A DNA stretch of 64,000 nucleotides from Spirosoma rhododendri (GTDB taxonomy: Bacteria; Bacteroidota; Bacteroidia; Cytophagales; Spirosomataceae): assembly GCF_012849055.1 (NCBI RefSeq), contig NZ_CP051677.1, positions 1,054,001-1,118,000 on the forward strand. The letters are read 5' to 3'. Shown here piece after piece: positions 45,477-54,592 of the stretch. A program made the position numbers and the translations under genes. Position 1 is the first letter of the stretch. Every line of letters begins with the position of its first letter. Below the pieces are notes generated by a model. The model was not told the origin of the DNA, did no database searches, and saw nothing but the letters and a program-made list of their open reading frames with translations.

Positions 45477-45916
45477 TCAGGTTGTATTGGTTTACTCAAT
45501 TCGTGTACTCGTTATAAATGATGCATTTTCCTTTCCCGGCCTGTTGGCCACACCACAGCTAATCGAAACCTGCTGCCGGGTCACAGCTCAGCGAGTAGCG
45601 TACCCGTTCGTCTGTATATAGTCTGTCGGTTTTGTGCAACGGATATTGTACGCAGACGATCAAAATTATTCACCCTACGACAATCATCTGATAATCAATT
45701 CATTAATCAGACACTAACTGGTATTACTCCAAGTGAACCGATGCGTTGTGCTTACTGCGTTAACCTTTGTTAGTAACCACATGTAACCCCTAGGGAAGCG
45801 AACCAGAGAACCGGTGCAAAAATTCACGATTCTCATTGAATTAGTCTGGATTAAGTGATGAACGGTGGGTATGAACGAACGACACCAAAACGGCGCGGGC
45901 GGGGTTATAGCAGTGC
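45477..45916. other. Divergent intergenic region tolC / J-domain gene
   Basis: This 440-base gap separates divergent genes and is A+T richer than its neighbours around 45655-45730. It must hold the promoter of the pump operon. I could not find a well-spaced TTG/TAnnTTTG pair, a repressor gene or a convincing operator. Confidence 0.35.
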
Positions 45917-46996
45917 ATGACCAACACTAATAAACTTGTCAGGATTGCGCTGTCGGGGCCGAACGCGAAGCCGCTGTCGAAGGCGCAGAAGGAGTTCAAC
46001 CGGCTGTCGGCCCGCGTGGCGGAACTGGAAAAACTGCTCACCGACTACCGCACCAGTGTCGACGCGGTTCAGCAGCGCATTCAGGGCGACTACATACCGT
46101 TGTTGAACACATACAATCAGTGCCGCGCCGATCTCGTCCGGCTGTTCGACCGGTTCTACGACAACCCCGACGCCACCCGCCCCGAACGACGTAAACTGGC
46201 CCGGCTGATTGTCGACATGGGCGAGGACCTTATTTTCCGGCACGGCTTCGCTGACCTGCGGACTATTGTCGGCAAATACAGTCAGCAGGATATGGACGAG
46301 GCCGACGATGCCGCGCAGCAACTGGAGCAGATGAAACAGACGGCTGCGGCTACCTACGGCCTCGATCTGGACGATGTTGATTTCGATACGCCCGACGACC
46401 TGATGGCGTATATCGAGCAGCAATTGCGGGAGCGGCAGGCCGAGCAGGAACGGCGCAGCGAACGGACGGAGCAAACCAAGTCGGGTCGCCAGCAGGCCGA
46501 CGAAGCGAAACAGGCCGCAAAGCTGCAACAGACCACAAAAACCGTGAGGACGCTTTACCGCGAGCTGGTGAAAGCGTACCACCCCGACCTGGAACAGGAC
46601 GAAGCAGAAAAGATTCGCAAAACGGCGATCATGCAGCAGGTGACAGACGCCTATGAAAAGGGCGATCTAATGGCGCTACTCCGGCTACAACTCACGCTCA
46701 GCGAACTCGATCAGGACCGCGTCAGCAACCTCGCCGACGAGCCGCTGCGCCATTACAACAACCTGCTGAAACAGCAGATCGACCGCCTGACGGAAGAACT
46801 GACGGAACGACAACAGTATATGGCGTCGCTGCTCGGCCGACCGCTGAGCAGTGTACAGTCGGCATTCGGGCTGGACATCAGCATCGGCGAAGCGGTCAAT
46901 TCGCTGAAACGCGACGTAAAGTCAATCAAAAGCCAGCTCAAAAGCCTGACCCAGCCCGCCTTCCTGAAAGCGTGGCTTCAGTCGTATTATGGGTGA
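45917..46996 (+). CDS. J-domain protein, DnaJ-like co-chaperone
   Basis: The 359-residue product is mostly coiled-coil helix, without a signal peptide. A J domain lies in the middle (about 208-260): KTVRTLYRELVKAYHPDLEQ, with the HPD tripeptide needed to stimulate DnaK ATPase at residues 222-224, then VTDAYEKGDLMALLRLQ. There are no zinc or substrate domains of DnaJ. Long helices before it (acidic and Gln-rich, 140-205) and after it may bind a client. It stands alone and ends at a perfect hairpin. Confidence 0.85.
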   Translation: MTNTNKLVRIALSGPNAKPLSKAQKEFNRLSARVAELEKLLTDYRTSVDAVQQRIQGDYIPLLNTYNQCRADLVRLFDRFYDNPDATRPERRKLARLIVDMGEDLIFRHGFADLRTIVGKYSQQDMDEADDAAQQLEQMKQTAAATYGLDLDDVDFDTPDDLMAYIEQQLRERQAEQERRSERTEQTKSGRQQADEAKQAAKLQQTTKTVRTLYRELVKAYHPDLEQDEAEKIRKTAIMQQVTDAYEKGDLMALLRLQLTLSELDQDRVSNLADEPLRHYNNLLKQQIDRLTEELTERQQYMASLLGRPLSSVQSAFGLDISIGEAVNSLKRDVKSIKSQLKSLTQPAFLKAWLQSYYG

Positions 46997-47008
46997 TAAT
47001 GTGAGCGT

Positions 47009-47097
47009 TTTGTCATTCCGAGCCTGCGAGGAATCTTCGGTAGTAGCAGTGTAAGCCGCCTGTTGCCGAAGATTCCTCGCAGGCTCGGAATGACAAA
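47009..47097. repeat. Perfect 32-bp inverted repeat, TGTCATTCCGAGC family
   Basis: Arms 47009-47040 and 47066-47097 match exactly around a 25-base loop; the word is TTTGTCATTCCGAGC with GAGGAATCTTCGG. It separates convergent genes. The CATTCCGAGC...GAGGAATC word type occurs between genes in other bacteria too, as far as I recall. Confidence 0.9.
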
Positions 47098-47103
47098 CTA
47101 TTC

Positions 47104-48519
47104 CTACCCCAGAATTTTCATTTTAATCGGGTCCCAGCCGACGACCTTTTTCTGGAAATAGCTGATGTTGCCGCACTGCGTTGGGCCGCAGGCGCGCAGG
47201 CCGAAAGTTGCGTCTTCCACGTTCGGCGTCTTGTTGCGGATCGAGCTAAAGAAGTTGGCGAAGTGCTCATAGCGGTCGCCTTTGTAATCCTTCGGAAAGG
47301 TATACTTGAACTCCTTCGGGCCGTCCAGTTCGGGGTGTGGCGGATACTTGGCCGCGTACTCTTTCAGATACAATTCCTTTTGATCCTTCGGAAAATTATC
47401 GACCGACAAACCGGGTGCCTTCGGAAATTTATTCCGACGCACGGTCAGCGTGTCGAAGCCCAGCGACAGGTCGCCCTCCGTTCCGACGATCCGCACCAGG
47501 TAGCCCCCGCCCCCACCGTCGACGAAGTTCGAGCGGGTTGTCAGGTTAAACTCCGGGTGTTCAGCCGTTTTGGGGTAATCGTAGATGCTCAGCTGAATAT
47601 CAGGTACGTCGCGACCATCTTTCCAGTAACGGGTACCGCCACTCGAATACACGCGGGTTGGCCCTTTCGAGCCGGTAATCGAGTGCAGCGAGGTGAGCAG
47701 GTGAACGTACAGGTCGCCTGCGATACCGGTACCGTAGTCCTGATAGTTGCGCCAGCGAAAGAAGCGGAGCGGATCCCACGCCCGTTTAGGGGCCGTGCCC
47801 AGATAAGTATCCCAGTCGACGGTTTGGGGCGATGCATCGGGCGGAATCGAGTATTGCCACGCGCCCATTGCACTATGCCGATCGTACTGCGCTTCAGCAA
47901 AAACGAGTTCACCAATATCACCCGCTTTCAGCAGTTCACGCGCCTTGGCCACGATGATCGAACTACCAAACTGGCTGCCGACCTGAAACACTTTACCCGT
48001 TTCCTGCGACACCTTAATCAGCGTGTGGCCATCTTCGACCTTCTGCACCATCGGCTTTTCGCAGTACACGTGCTTGCCCTTCCGCATGGCGTCAGACGAG
48101 ATCTTTTCGTGCCAGTGGTCGGTAGTCGCGTTGATAACAGCGTCCACATCCTGCCGGTCGATGATCTCACGATAGTCGCGGGTCACGGCCAGTCCTTCGC
48201 CCCACAGTTCTTTGGCCCGGCGCAGTCGGCCGTCGTAGAGGTCGCAGGCGGCAACCATCTCGATACCGTCGAGCATCAGGGCCGTCTGTGTGTCGCCGAT
48301 ACCCATGCCGCCCGTCCCGATCAGGGCGATGCGAATTTTATCGTTGGCGGCCGTACTGGCGTGGTTACGAATCAGATTGAGATACTGGGGAGCAGCAACA
48401 GGCGTGCTGGCTAATGCAGCTGGGGCGGCAGCGGCAGCGGTTCCGGCGATACCCAGCGTCTTGAGAAACGACCGGCGCGAGGAGTTGCCAGTCGGTTGTT
48501 CAGGATGTGTTTCGTTCAT
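47104..48519 (-). CDS. TAT-exported Gfo/Idh/MocA family oxidoreductase
   Basis: The 471-residue product begins with a twin-arginine signal (SSRRSFLKTLGIAGTAAAAA). The NAD(P)-binding motif is IALIGTGGMGIGDTQTALM (about 65-83), and the family block is HVYCEKPMVQKVEDG. These enzymes oxidise or reduce sugars and cyclitols, often by keto-sugar steps, in the periplasm of Bacteroidota. The TIM-barrel isomerase and DUF1080 genes at 54.6-56.3 kb would fit the same kind of pathway. It is preceded on its strand by nuoM. Confidence 0.9.
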   Translation of the reverse strand: MNETHPEQPTGNSSRRSFLKTLGIAGTAAAAAPAALASTPVAAPQYLNLIRNHASTAANDKIRIALIGTGGMGIGDTQTALMLDGIEMVAACDLYDGRLRRAKELWGEGLAVTRDYREIIDRQDVDAVINATTDHWHEKISSDAMRKGKHVYCEKPMVQKVEDGHTLIKVSQETGKVFQVGSQFGSSIIVAKARELLKAGDIGELVFAEAQYDRHSAMGAWQYSIPPDASPQTVDWDTYLGTAPKRAWDPLRFFRWRNYQDYGTGIAGDLYVHLLTSLHSITGSKGPTRVYSSGGTRYWKDGRDVPDIQLSIYDYPKTAEHPEFNLTTRSNFVDGGGGGYLVRIVGTEGDLSLGFDTLTVRRNKFPKAPGLSVDNFPKDQKELYLKEYAAKYPPHPELDGPKEFKYTFPKDYKGDRYEHFANFFSSIRNKTPNVEDATFGLRACGPTQCGNISYFQKKVVGWDPIKMKILG

Positions 48520-48618
48520 GCGGTTTGAGTAGGAAAACCTAAAGATACGAAACTGTATGTGACAGGATTACAGGATAAACAGGATTTTAGCGGAACCGCT
48601 AATGCCAGAATTTTCTTG

Positions 48619-48710
48619 GACGGGATTACAGCCGGGCCGCCGGGCGGATTGACAGGATGTAAGAGAAATAGTCCTGTTAATCCGCCCGGCGGCCCGGCTG
48701 TAATCCCGTC
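48619..48710. repeat. Near-perfect 40-bp inverted repeat with GATTACAG and CCGCCCGGCGGCCCGGC words
   Basis: Arms 48619-48658 and 48671-48710 agree at 38 of 40 positions around a 12-base loop. They combine a GGGATTACAG / ATCCTGTTAATCC word with CCGCCCGGCGGCCCGGC; the latter also occurs in the unrelated repeat at 50489-50505. Further GACAGGATTACAGGATAAAC words lie just outside at 48561. It separates nuoM from the Gfo/Idh gene. Confidence 0.88.
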
Positions 48711-48719
48711 TATAAAAAT

Positions 48720-50399
48720 CTAGTCGATAGCGAAGCGCAGAATCCACTGCCCAACGGTGCTGTTGGTAACGGCGAAGATGATGTTGGGAAATAGACCCAG
48801 TACCAGCGAAAGCAGGCCTAGCGGAATCAGCAATAGCCGTTCGCGGGCGGTCAGGTCGGTCAGGATGTGCTTCGCGTCGGTCGTGCTTGTTTCGTGGCGC
48901 GACCAGAACCGGCCGAAAAACATCCGCTGCATCGTCCAGAGAAAGTACGCAGCTGCCAGCCCGATACCCAGCACCGACACGGCCGTGATCCAGCCCGGCA
49001 ACCACACCGACTGGAAGCTACCCATCAGCGTAAACAGTTCACCGACAAAACCTGAAAAGCCCGGAAGGCCCAGCGATCCGAAGAACGCGATAGCCGTCAG
49101 TACGGCGTACTTCGGCATCGGTTCAAGCAAACCCCGGTACGAGTCGATGCGCCGGTCGTGGGTGCGGTCATAAACAACGCCGGTCAGCAGAAACAGCATC
49201 GCCGACAGTACGCCGTGACTTACCATCTGGTAAATGGCCCCGTTGACACCCTCAGCCGTCAGCGACGCGACGCCCAGCAGCACGAAGCCCATGTGCGATA
49301 CCGACGAGTAGGCAATCATCTTTTTGAGGTCGTACTGCGCCAGCGCGTTTAACCCGCCGTACACAATCGACAACGCACCCAGCCCCGCCAGTATGGGTGC
49401 GTACTGCGCAGCCCCGTCCGGGAAAAACGACCAGGCAATTCGCAGAAAACCGTAGCCGCCAATCTTGAGCAGCACCCCCGCCAGCACGACCGACACCGGC
49501 GTTGGTGCTTCGACGTGCGCGTCGGGCAACCACGTATGCAGCGGTACGATGGGTAGTTTGATGGCAAAGCCGATAAAGATGGCCCAGAACGCCAGCATCC
49601 GGGCGGGCAAACCCAGCACGATGGGTTCAGCTGCCGGGTTCAGAAAGGCGGTAGGCAGGTAGTTAGCCCCGTCGGCGAGGTAGCGCATATCGAATGTATG
49701 CACGATCTGCGCGGGGTTGAGCTGCCCGTTCTGCATATGCCCCTGCACGATACGTACCACCTCCGGCGTCACCTCCGATGGGTCACTGACGAAACCTGCC
49801 AGCACCGCCGTACTGACCGGGTCCATCGCCGACAGGTACAGCCCGATCATTACGAGCAGAATCAGCAGCGAACCCGCCAGGGTGTACAGAAAAAATTTGA
49901 TCGATGCGTATTCCCGGCGCGGGCCACCCCACAGGCCGATCAGGAAGTACATCGGCAGGAGCATGAACTCGAAGAACAGGAAAAACAGGAAGAAGTCGAG
50001 CGCGACGAAGCAACCCATGACCGTTCCCGTCAGGAGCAAATACAAAGCGTAATAGGCTTTGAGCCGGTGCGTCATGTTCCACGACGAGATAACGCCCACC
50101 AGCATAACCACCGCCGACAGCACTACCAGTGGCAGGTTCATCCCGTCGACACCGACCAGATAATCGATCGACGCGACGCCCAGACTACCCAGCGGCAGCG
50201 TAATCCAGTCGGCCTGTTCGAGCCACTGATAATCAGGCCGGGCCGTATCGAAGCCAGCCGCCAAAGCCCCCGCCAGCACGACTTCGGCCAGCGTCACGCC
50301 CAGCGCAATCCAGCGAAACCGCTCCGCCTGCGAATCGGGCAGCAGCGCAATCAGCAACGCACTCAGTAACGGTAAAAATATCAGTAACGAAAGCAGCAT
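48720..50399 (-). CDS. nuoM: NADH-quinone oxidoreductase subunit M
   Basis: NuoM is one of the three antiporter-like proton channels of complex I. The 559-residue protein has about 14 membrane helices and the hallmark LPDAHVEAPTPVSVVLAGVL, together with the key lysine-containing block MFLFFEFMLLPMYFLIGLWGG-like (FLFFEFMLLPMYFLIGLW) and the YDLKKMIAYSSVSHMGFV block. It follows nuoL on the minus strand, separated by a repeat. nuoN, which usually comes next, is absent; a Gfo/Idh gene stands there. Confidence 0.94.
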   Translation of the reverse strand: MLLSLLIFLPLLSALLIALLPDSQAERFRWIALGVTLAEVVLAGALAAGFDTARPDYQWLEQADWITLPLGSLGVASIDYLVGVDGMNLPLVVLSAVVMLVGVISSWNMTHRLKAYYALYLLLTGTVMGCFVALDFFLFFLFFEFMLLPMYFLIGLWGGPRREYASIKFFLYTLAGSLLILLVMIGLYLSAMDPVSTAVLAGFVSDPSEVTPEVVRIVQGHMQNGQLNPAQIVHTFDMRYLADGANYLPTAFLNPAAEPIVLGLPARMLAFWAIFIGFAIKLPIVPLHTWLPDAHVEAPTPVSVVLAGVLLKIGGYGFLRIAWSFFPDGAAQYAPILAGLGALSIVYGGLNALAQYDLKKMIAYSSVSHMGFVLLGVASLTAEGVNGAIYQMVSHGVLSAMLFLLTGVVYDRTHDRRIDSYRGLLEPMPKYAVLTAIAFFGSLGLPGFSGFVGELFTLMGSFQSVWLPGWITAVSVLGIGLAAAYFLWTMQRMFFGRFWSRHETSTTDAKHILTDLTARERLLLIPLGLLSLVLGLFPNIIFAVTNSTVGQWILRFAID

Positions 50400-50405
50400 C
50401 CTTAA

Positions 50406-50520
50406 GTTAGTTTAAGGTTTAAAGTCTAACGTTTAAGGTTGTTGCTCTCACCCGGATCACTGCCATCGGAAGAACGTTGAACCTTAAACCGCCCGGCGGC
50501 CCGGCACAAACCTTAAACCC
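50406..50520. repeat. Intergenic repeat, GTTTAAGGTTTAA family (B2), between nuoL and nuoM
   Basis: Left words GTTTAAGGTTTAAAG and CGTTTAAGG face right words AACCTTAAACC and AAACCTTAAAC. The 17-base word CCGCCCGGCGGCCCGGC (50489-50505) is set inside the right side; the same word forms part of the hairpin at 48619-48710. The hairpin is imperfect and lies within the nuo unit. Confidence 0.8.
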
Positions 50521-50522
50521 CT

Positions 50523-52400
50523 CTACAACACCCACCACAGCACCAGCAGCAGGCCAACGACGGCGACGGTGATGTACGACTGTACACGGCCGTTCTGCAC
50601 CGAACGCAGCAGTTGCCCCGTTCGGCCGGCCAGCCAGGCGGCACCGTTGACGATGCCGTCGACGCCAAAGCGGTCGGTCAGGCTCATCAGGTGGGCCAGC
50701 ACAACCGTACTGACGCCCGCCCCGTTGACAACCCCATCGACCGCCCGCTGATCGGTGCGGTTCAGCAAAGCCGCCAGCTTCAGCAGTGGGTTAATAAACA
50801 CGTATTTGTAAATCGTATCGAGAAAACCGTATTCCACCGACAACAGCACGTAGCCTTTGTCGTGCGCCGGTTCGCGCAGCCGGAAACCCAGCCAGCCACC
50901 TGCCAGTACCAGCCCGATTGATACGGGTGCCAGCCAGACCAGTTCCGGCTCGGCCACCGGCGGCAGAATCGTCCAGAACCAGCTAGTATGCGCGCTGAAC
51001 GGGTTGACCGAAAACCAGATAAACACCGACAGCCCCGCCAGCAACAGCATTGGCCCGCGCATGAGCCAGTCGGCGTCGTGAACACCCGACAGCGGCAGTT
51101 CCGTTTGGCGGTAATTACCGAAGAAGACGAGCCGCAGTTGCCGCGCCATGTACAGAGCCGTCAGCCCCGACGACAGCAGTAGCAACACCGGAATCAGTCC
51201 GGCGAGCCCACCCTGCTCGGAGGCCCAGCCAAACGCGCCACCAATAATCGCTTCTTTGGACAGAAACCCAGAGAAAAACGGCAATCCCGCCAGTGCTGCC
51301 GTGCAGATCGCATAGACAGCAAACGTAACCGGCATCGCTTTCCGCAACCCGCCCATCTGCCGCATATCCTGCGTATGCACAGCGTGGATGACGGCACCGG
51401 CACTCAGAAACAAGCCCGCTTTGAAGAAGGCATGGGTCAGCAGATGGAACATCGCCCCGCCGACGTTACCCGTTCCCATCCCGGCTACCATCAGGCCCAG
51501 TTGCGAGACGGTCGAGAAGGCCAGTACTTTCTTGATGTCGTTTTGAAAAAGAGCCGAATAACCGCCCCAAATCGTCGTGATCGTACCAACCAGCGTAATG
51601 ACGACCAGTGCGTCAGGTGAGAGCAGTGGGTGAATGCGGGCCAGCAGGAAGATACCGGCCGCGACCATCGTAGCTGCGTGCAACAGGGCCGATACGGGCG
51701 TGGGGCCTTCCATCGCGTCGGGCAGCCAGGTCAGCAGCGGAAACTGCGCCGACTTACCCACGCAACCCATAAACAGGCACAGCCCCGCCAGTGTCGGTAG
51801 CGGACCGGCTGCGGTCGCCAGATCGAGGTCGAGCGAACCCGTCCAGATGTACGTCAGGAAGATACCGAGCAGGAAACCCATATCGCCGATGCGGTTCATC
51901 AGAAACGCTTTCATGGCCGCCTTGCTGGCCGACGGCCGGTCGGTGTAGAAGCCGATGAGCAGGTACGACGCCAGCCCGACAAGTTCCCAGAAGATGTACA
52001 GTACCAGCAGATTACCGGCCAACACGATACCGAGCATGGCCCCGACGAACAGTTGCAGATACGCGAAATAGCGCGGCTGATCGGGTTCGTCGTGCAGATA
52101 CGACAGCGAATAAATCTGGACCAGCAGCGCCACGAAATGCACCAGCCCAAGCATCATCAGACTCAGGCTGTCCAGCCGGAATGACAAAACAAACGAAGTA
52201 TTGGGGAACGTCGCCCAGTCGAGCCGGACGGTCAGCGGTTCGGCCAATGCGTTTGCCGCCAGCAGACCCGTCAGCACCAGACCTGTGGTTGTCAGGGCAA
52301 TAGCCAAGCCGCCAGCCAGCCGCCGACTCGCCATACCAGTCACCAACGCGCCCGCGAAGGGGAGCAGCAGCAGAACCAGCGGTTGAGTAGCGAACGGCAT
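50523..52400 (-). CDS. nuoL: NADH-quinone oxidoreductase subunit L
   Basis: NuoL is the distal proton channel of complex I, with a long lateral helix at its C-terminus. The 625-residue product shows FWELVGLASYLLIGFY followed by AAMKAFLMNRIGDMGFLLG, LLTHAFFKAGLFLSAGAVIH, and the PDAMEGPTPVSALLHAATMV block. The ATG at 52400 (MPFATQPLVLLLLP) is chosen; an ATG eight codons earlier gives a less hydrophobic start. The divergent PhyH-like gene begins 124 bases away, so nuoL-nuoM has its own promoter, separate from nuoK. Confidence 0.95.
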   Translation of the reverse strand: MPFATQPLVLLLLPFAGALVTGMASRRLAGGLAIALTTTGLVLTGLLAANALAEPLTVRLDWATFPNTSFVLSFRLDSLSLMMLGLVHFVALLVQIYSLSYLHDEPDQPRYFAYLQLFVGAMLGIVLAGNLLVLYIFWELVGLASYLLIGFYTDRPSASKAAMKAFLMNRIGDMGFLLGIFLTYIWTGSLDLDLATAAGPLPTLAGLCLFMGCVGKSAQFPLLTWLPDAMEGPTPVSALLHAATMVAAGIFLLARIHPLLSPDALVVITLVGTITTIWGGYSALFQNDIKKVLAFSTVSQLGLMVAGMGTGNVGGAMFHLLTHAFFKAGLFLSAGAVIHAVHTQDMRQMGGLRKAMPVTFAVYAICTAALAGLPFFSGFLSKEAIIGGAFGWASEQGGLAGLIPVLLLLSSGLTALYMARQLRLVFFGNYRQTELPLSGVHDADWLMRGPMLLLAGLSVFIWFSVNPFSAHTSWFWTILPPVAEPELVWLAPVSIGLVLAGGWLGFRLREPAHDKGYVLLSVEYGFLDTIYKYVFINPLLKLAALLNRTDQRAVDGVVNGAGVSTVVLAHLMSLTDRFGVDGIVNGAAWLAGRTGQLLRSVQNGRVQSYITVAVVGLLLVLWWVL

Positions 52401-52524
52401 AAGTGGTGATAAATGTGGCCGCAAATATCCCCATTCAAGTGTGGGGAAACAAACCCAGAACCGAACATCATTAAGTCACCACTTTTTGTACTTTTATCCC
52501 TCCGCACAAATAGCCTACTAACAT

Positions 52525-53484
52525 ATGACAAGTACATCTACAGCCATCAATCTTCCCTGGACCGAATCACCATTTTTCGCGCAGGAATTACAGAACACTA
52601 CCCTTTCCCCGGAGCAGGCCGAACAGGCCCGCCGGTATTCCGAAGACGGCTTTCTAATCTTCGACCCGCAGATCGACCCGACCATTCTTGAGGCCGCGCT
52701 GACCGATGTCGATCCGCTCTACAAGGGTGAGTTACGCCTACAGGACGGGTGGCGGACGGTTCCGGCCGTGCAGCAGATTGCAGCCGCGCCGAGAATCATG
52801 GAAACGTTACGGATGCTATACCGTCGGGAGCCAATTCCGTTTCAGACGCTCAACTTTCCCGTCGGCACGCAGCAGCGCACCCACTCCGATTCCATCCACT
52901 TCAACTCCATTCCGCAGCGGTTCATGTGTGGCGTATGGGTCGCGCTGGAAGACGTCAGCGATGGCAACGGCCCCCTGCATTATTATCCCGGCAGCCACCG
53001 ACTACCGTTCTACGATCTAATCGATCTCGGCCTGAAAGGATCGGAAGCACAAACAGTCGAGGAGATATACGGCAGAACGTACAAAGAATACGAAGAGCGA
53101 CTCGATTCCATCATTCAGGCGCAGGGGCTGAAGAAAGCCATCCTGAACATGAAAAAGGGCATGGCGATTATTTGGTCGGCCAATCTGCTGCACGGGGGTG
53201 AAAAAATCCTGACGCCCGGCAGTACCCGCCACAGTCAGGTGACGCACTACTTTTTCGAGAACTGCGTCTACTACACCCCGCTCCGCTCCGACGCAACGAT
53301 TGATAAACTCTACGTTCGCAAAATCACCAACATTGCCACCGGCCAGCCTGTCGACAATAAGTATTTCGATCAATCGCTGGCCTACGAAGCCGAGGGCTAT
53401 GCCAAACGGTATACCATACCCCTCAAAATCCGGCAACTCGGCCGCTTCGTACCCGGCTTCCTGATTCGGATGGTGAAAAAGTGA
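52525..53484 (+). CDS. Phytanoyl-CoA dioxygenase (PhyH) family protein
   Basis: This is an Fe(II)/2-oxoglutarate-dependent oxygenase. The 319-residue product has the first iron ligands in THSDSIHFNSIPQRFMCGVW (H-x-D), followed by the acidic substrate face VALEDVSDGNGPLHYYPGSH, and the distal His and 2-oxoglutarate Arg in LLHGGEKILTPGSTRHSQVTHY. These blocks place it in PhyH (PF05721), whose members hydroxylate varied small molecules. The substrate is unknown. It lies on the plus strand between nuoL and nuoK. Confidence 0.88.
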   Translation: MTSTSTAINLPWTESPFFAQELQNTTLSPEQAEQARRYSEDGFLIFDPQIDPTILEAALTDVDPLYKGELRLQDGWRTVPAVQQIAAAPRIMETLRMLYRREPIPFQTLNFPVGTQQRTHSDSIHFNSIPQRFMCGVWVALEDVSDGNGPLHYYPGSHRLPFYDLIDLGLKGSEAQTVEEIYGRTYKEYEERLDSIIQAQGLKKAILNMKKGMAIIWSANLLHGGEKILTPGSTRHSQVTHYFFENCVYYTPLRSDATIDKLYVRKITNIATGQPVDNKYFDQSLAYEAEGYAKRYTIPLKIRQLGRFVPGFLIRMVKK

Positions 53485-53559
53485 GTTTAACGTCTAAAGT
53501 TCAAGGTTTAAAGTTGCCATCATCCGACAACTTTAAACCTTGAACTTTAGACGTTAAAC
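53485..53559. repeat. Perfect 32-bp inverted repeat, GTTTAAGGTTTAA family (B3)
   Basis: Arms 53485-53516 and 53528-53559 are exact reverse complements around an 11-base loop. The left arm starts at the base after the PhyH stop codon. It separates two convergent oxygenase genes and can act as a two-way terminator. Confidence 0.92.
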
Positions 53560-53566
53560 CAGAGAC

Positions 53567-54172
53567 TTACCTCGTCTTCAGCCAGCCCGTCAGGCTCAGG
53601 CGCTCGCGGGTGGCGGGGCGGACTTCGTGTTCGAGCCGGTCGCTTTCAAAACACACCAGCCGACCACCGATTGGGGTGACCAGTTCGGTTTGTTCGGAGC
53701 CGTCGGGTTGGAGAAGGAATAGTGCCAGTTGCCCGCCGTCGGTATCCTGCCAGTCGGTGTTGAGGTAGCAGATGACCGAGAGTTTCCGGCGCGAGTCGCT
53801 GCGGAAGCGGTCGAGGTGACGCTGGTAGCCCGTGCCGGCCGGGTACAGCGCGTAATGAAATTCACCCTCCTGCAAACCGAGGTAACAGGTGCGGTTTACG
53901 TAGTCGATAAACTGATTAATGCGGTCGAGGAAGACGACTTCGTCGGATGTAGCGGTAGCTTCATCGATCCAGAGAATTTCATCGCCCCGGATACTTTTCT
54001 CAACCACGACAGACTGATTACCGATTGCCGCCTGCCGAAACTGACCGGCTTCGTAGCGTGTACGCAGTTGCGTTGCCAGCGCAGCGGTTTCGTCGGCCGA
54101 TAAAAAATTATCGACGATACCATAGCCGTTGGCCAGTATACCGTCGATGATGGGTTCAAAATCAGGAGTCAT
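53567..54172 (-). CDS. 2OG-Fe(II) oxygenase, prolyl 4-hydroxylase-like
   Basis: The 201-residue product has the small prolyl-hydroxylase fold of the SM-20/P4H type: the iron-binding HLD in YQRHLDRFRSD, the strand block RKLSVICYLNTDWQDTDGGQLALF, the distal His in DRLEHEVRPA, and the 2-oxoglutarate Arg in RERLSLTGW. Bacterial members hydroxylate proteins such as elongation factor Tu or ribosomal proteins; the target here is not known. It follows nuoK by 20 bases on the same strand and may be cotranscribed with it. Confidence 0.88.
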   Translation of the reverse strand: MTPDFEPIIDGILANGYGIVDNFLSADETAALATQLRTRYEAGQFRQAAIGNQSVVVEKSIRGDEILWIDEATATSDEVVFLDRINQFIDYVNRTCYLGLQEGEFHYALYPAGTGYQRHLDRFRSDSRRKLSVICYLNTDWQDTDGGQLALFLLQPDGSEQTELVTPIGGRLVCFESDRLEHEVRPATRERLSLTGWLKTR

Positions 54173-54192
54173 ACGTCCGTCGAACGCGACCG

Positions 54193-54504
54193 TTACTGCT
54201 TGAGTTCGTTCAGATCGTCGAGCTGGGCGGTTCGGAAGTGGCGGTATACCTGCAAGACAATCGCCAGTGCCACCGCCGACTCAGCAGCGGCAACCACCAT
54301 CACAAACAGACTCAGCATCTGCCCCTGCAAGCGGTTGGGGTCGTACTGACTAAACGCGACCAGGTTAATATTGACCGCGTTGAGCATCAGTTCGATACCC
54401 ATCAGCACGACGATAGCGTGACGCTTGACCAGCACCACCGCCAGCCCAATGCTAAACAGGGCCGCCCCCACGATCAGAAACAAATGGCTATCAACGGGAT
54501 GCAT
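54193..54504 (-). CDS. nuoK: NADH-quinone oxidoreductase subunit K
   Basis: NuoK is a small three-helix proton-path subunit of complex I. The 103-residue product has the two conserved membrane glutamates, in MGIELMLNAVNINLVAF and in VVAAAESAVALAIVLQVYR. The start at 54504 (MHPVDSH) is chosen; the ATG at 54552 would translate a repeat. nuoJ is not upstream; a sugar isomerase gene is. On the minus strand the order is nuoK, oxygenase, then nuoL and nuoM after a plus-strand oxygenase. Confidence 0.95.
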   Translation of the reverse strand: MHPVDSHLFLIVGAALFSIGLAVVLVKRHAIVVLMGIELMLNAVNINLVAFSQYDPNRLQGQMLSLFVMVVAAAESAVALAIVLQVYRHFRTAQLDDLNELKQ

Positions 54505-54510
54505 TGGTGC

Positions 54511-54586
54511 GTTTAACGTTTGATGTTCAAGGTTTAAGGTTGTGCTCAACAAATAATCTTAAACCTTGAACGGTAGACTTTAAACC
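54511..54586. repeat. Intergenic hairpin, GTTTAAGGTTTAA family (B4)
   Basis: GTTTAACG...GTTCAAGGTTTAAGG on the left pairs with CTTAAACCTTGAAC...CTTTAAAC on the right with a few mismatches. It lies between the isomerase gene and nuoK on the minus strand. Confidence 0.8.
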
Positions 54587-54592
54587 CCAAAA

